Below are positions 63,706 to 64,000 of a DNA stretch of 64,000 bases, piece by piece. The notes beneath the pieces were generated by a model. That model searched no databases. It was not told where the DNA came from and saw only the letters and a program-made list of their open reading frames with translations. A program made the translations under genes and the position numbers. The stretch's first letter is position 1. Each line of letters begins with the position of its first letter. This DNA is from an uncultured Tropicimonas sp. (GTDB lineage Bacteria; Pseudomonadota; Alphaproteobacteria; Rhodobacterales; Rhodobacteraceae), in NCBI GenBank assembly GCA_947497945.1, contig CANMIP010000017.1:1-64000 (forward strand), in the 5' to 3' direction.

Positions 63706-63972
63706 ATGTCGTTTCTCCGCATGGCCGCTCCCGCCCTTCTGCTTGCCGCATTGGCCGCTTGCAGCGACGTCGTGATCGATCCGCCCGAGGTCGCTACCTG
63801 CAAGTCCGCTGTGTCCGTGGCAGCAGGAACCGGAGGCATCCCGATGCTGGTTTCCAACGAAAGCCTGATCGATGGTCGGCTGGTCAAGCTCAAGGACAGC
63901 GCAACCGGCACCACCTGGAACTGCATTCTCGATTCCAGCGGCGCGGTCGAACAGCTCGATATCGCTTCCTGA
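63706..63972 (+). CDS. Small lipoprotein of unknown function
   Basis: The product has 88 residues. The signal peptide ends in LAALAAC (lipid Cys19). The mature domain is short and beta-rich with two Cys (ATCKSAVS and TWNCILDSS) that could pair. No family recognised. ATG 63706 is chosen because the signal begins there. Confidence 0.7.
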   Translation: MSFLRMAAPALLLAALAACSDVVIDPPEVATCKSAVSVAAGTGGIPMLVSNESLIDGRLVKLKDSATGTTWNCILDSSGAVEQLDIAS

Positions 63973-64000
63973 GGCGGCCTGTTCAGGACCCGATGACCCG

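Overview
The window reads as chromosomal DNA of a high-GC alphaproteobacterium, most likely Rhodobacterales (Roseobacter/Rhodobacteraceae). The evidence is the uvrC-pgsA-moaD-moaE order, a dctPQM TRAP system resembling that of Rhodobacter capsulatus, a carnitine dehydrogenase/BKACE cluster, FNR-type regulation and the style of the intergenic repeats. These assignments come from reading the proteins; no database search was run.

Region 1 (1-9022) looks like one end of an integrated genomic island. A P4-type tyrosine integrase, an overlapping unknown gene and an AlpA-like regulator lie beside the 3' end of a tRNA-Glu gene. Further in is a four-gene cluster: a Tat-exported SoxY-like protein, an exported protein with one CXXCH motif, a LodA-type cysteine tryptophylquinone (CTQ) oxidase and its LodB-type flavoprotein. 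The island runs off the left edge, where a partial IS66 tnpA begins. About 1.3 kb of apparently non-coding sequence separates tnpA from the cluster.

Region 2 (9182-25249) holds a carnitine catabolic operon (carnitine dehydrogenase-thioesterase fusion, two small lipoproteins, a dehydrocarnitine-cleaving BKACE) divergent from its GlxA/AraC regulator. Next come a dipeptide-type ABC transporter with an embedded M24 aminopeptidase, two adjacent tryptophan-dioxygenase-family genes, and small envelope genes including an AI-2E-family exporter and a two-TM K+ channel.

Region 3 (25251-34145) is a LacI-regulated sugar-type operon. An ABC transporter with unusual permeases surrounds a GH63 glucosyl/mannosylglycerate hydrolase, and a glycerate 2-kinase follows. 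Together they suggest uptake and catabolism of the compatible solute glucosylglycerate or mannosylglycerate.

Region 4 (34254-41137) is housekeeping: an S49 peptidase, a Ca2+/Na+ antiporter, a pteridine-reductase-like SDR, uvrC, pgsA and moaDE. Region 5 (41156-47656) is a TRAP C4-dicarboxylate transporter with a DctBD two-component system. This DctD has lost the Walker A lysine and the GAFTGA loop, yet two tandem palindromes lie upstream of dctP.

Region 6 (47879-56083) contains the most striking system. A tight five-gene operon encodes an NfnAB-type flavoprotein pair, a 2-oxoacid:ferredoxin oxidoreductase (KorAB) and a 730-residue protein with a C-terminal Fe-S cysteine motif. A perfect FNR box lies upstream. 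It looks like an anaerobically induced 2-oxoacid to ferredoxin to NAD(P) electron-transfer module.

Region 7 (56454-63972) carries mixed metabolic genes: a PcaD-like hydrolase, an MFS exporter, a zinc alcohol dehydrogenase, a HAD dehalogenase, a NifX-like protein, a frameshifted LysE exporter, an enolase-superfamily enzyme and a small lipoprotein. High GC produces many long antisense open frames throughout, and these were left out.
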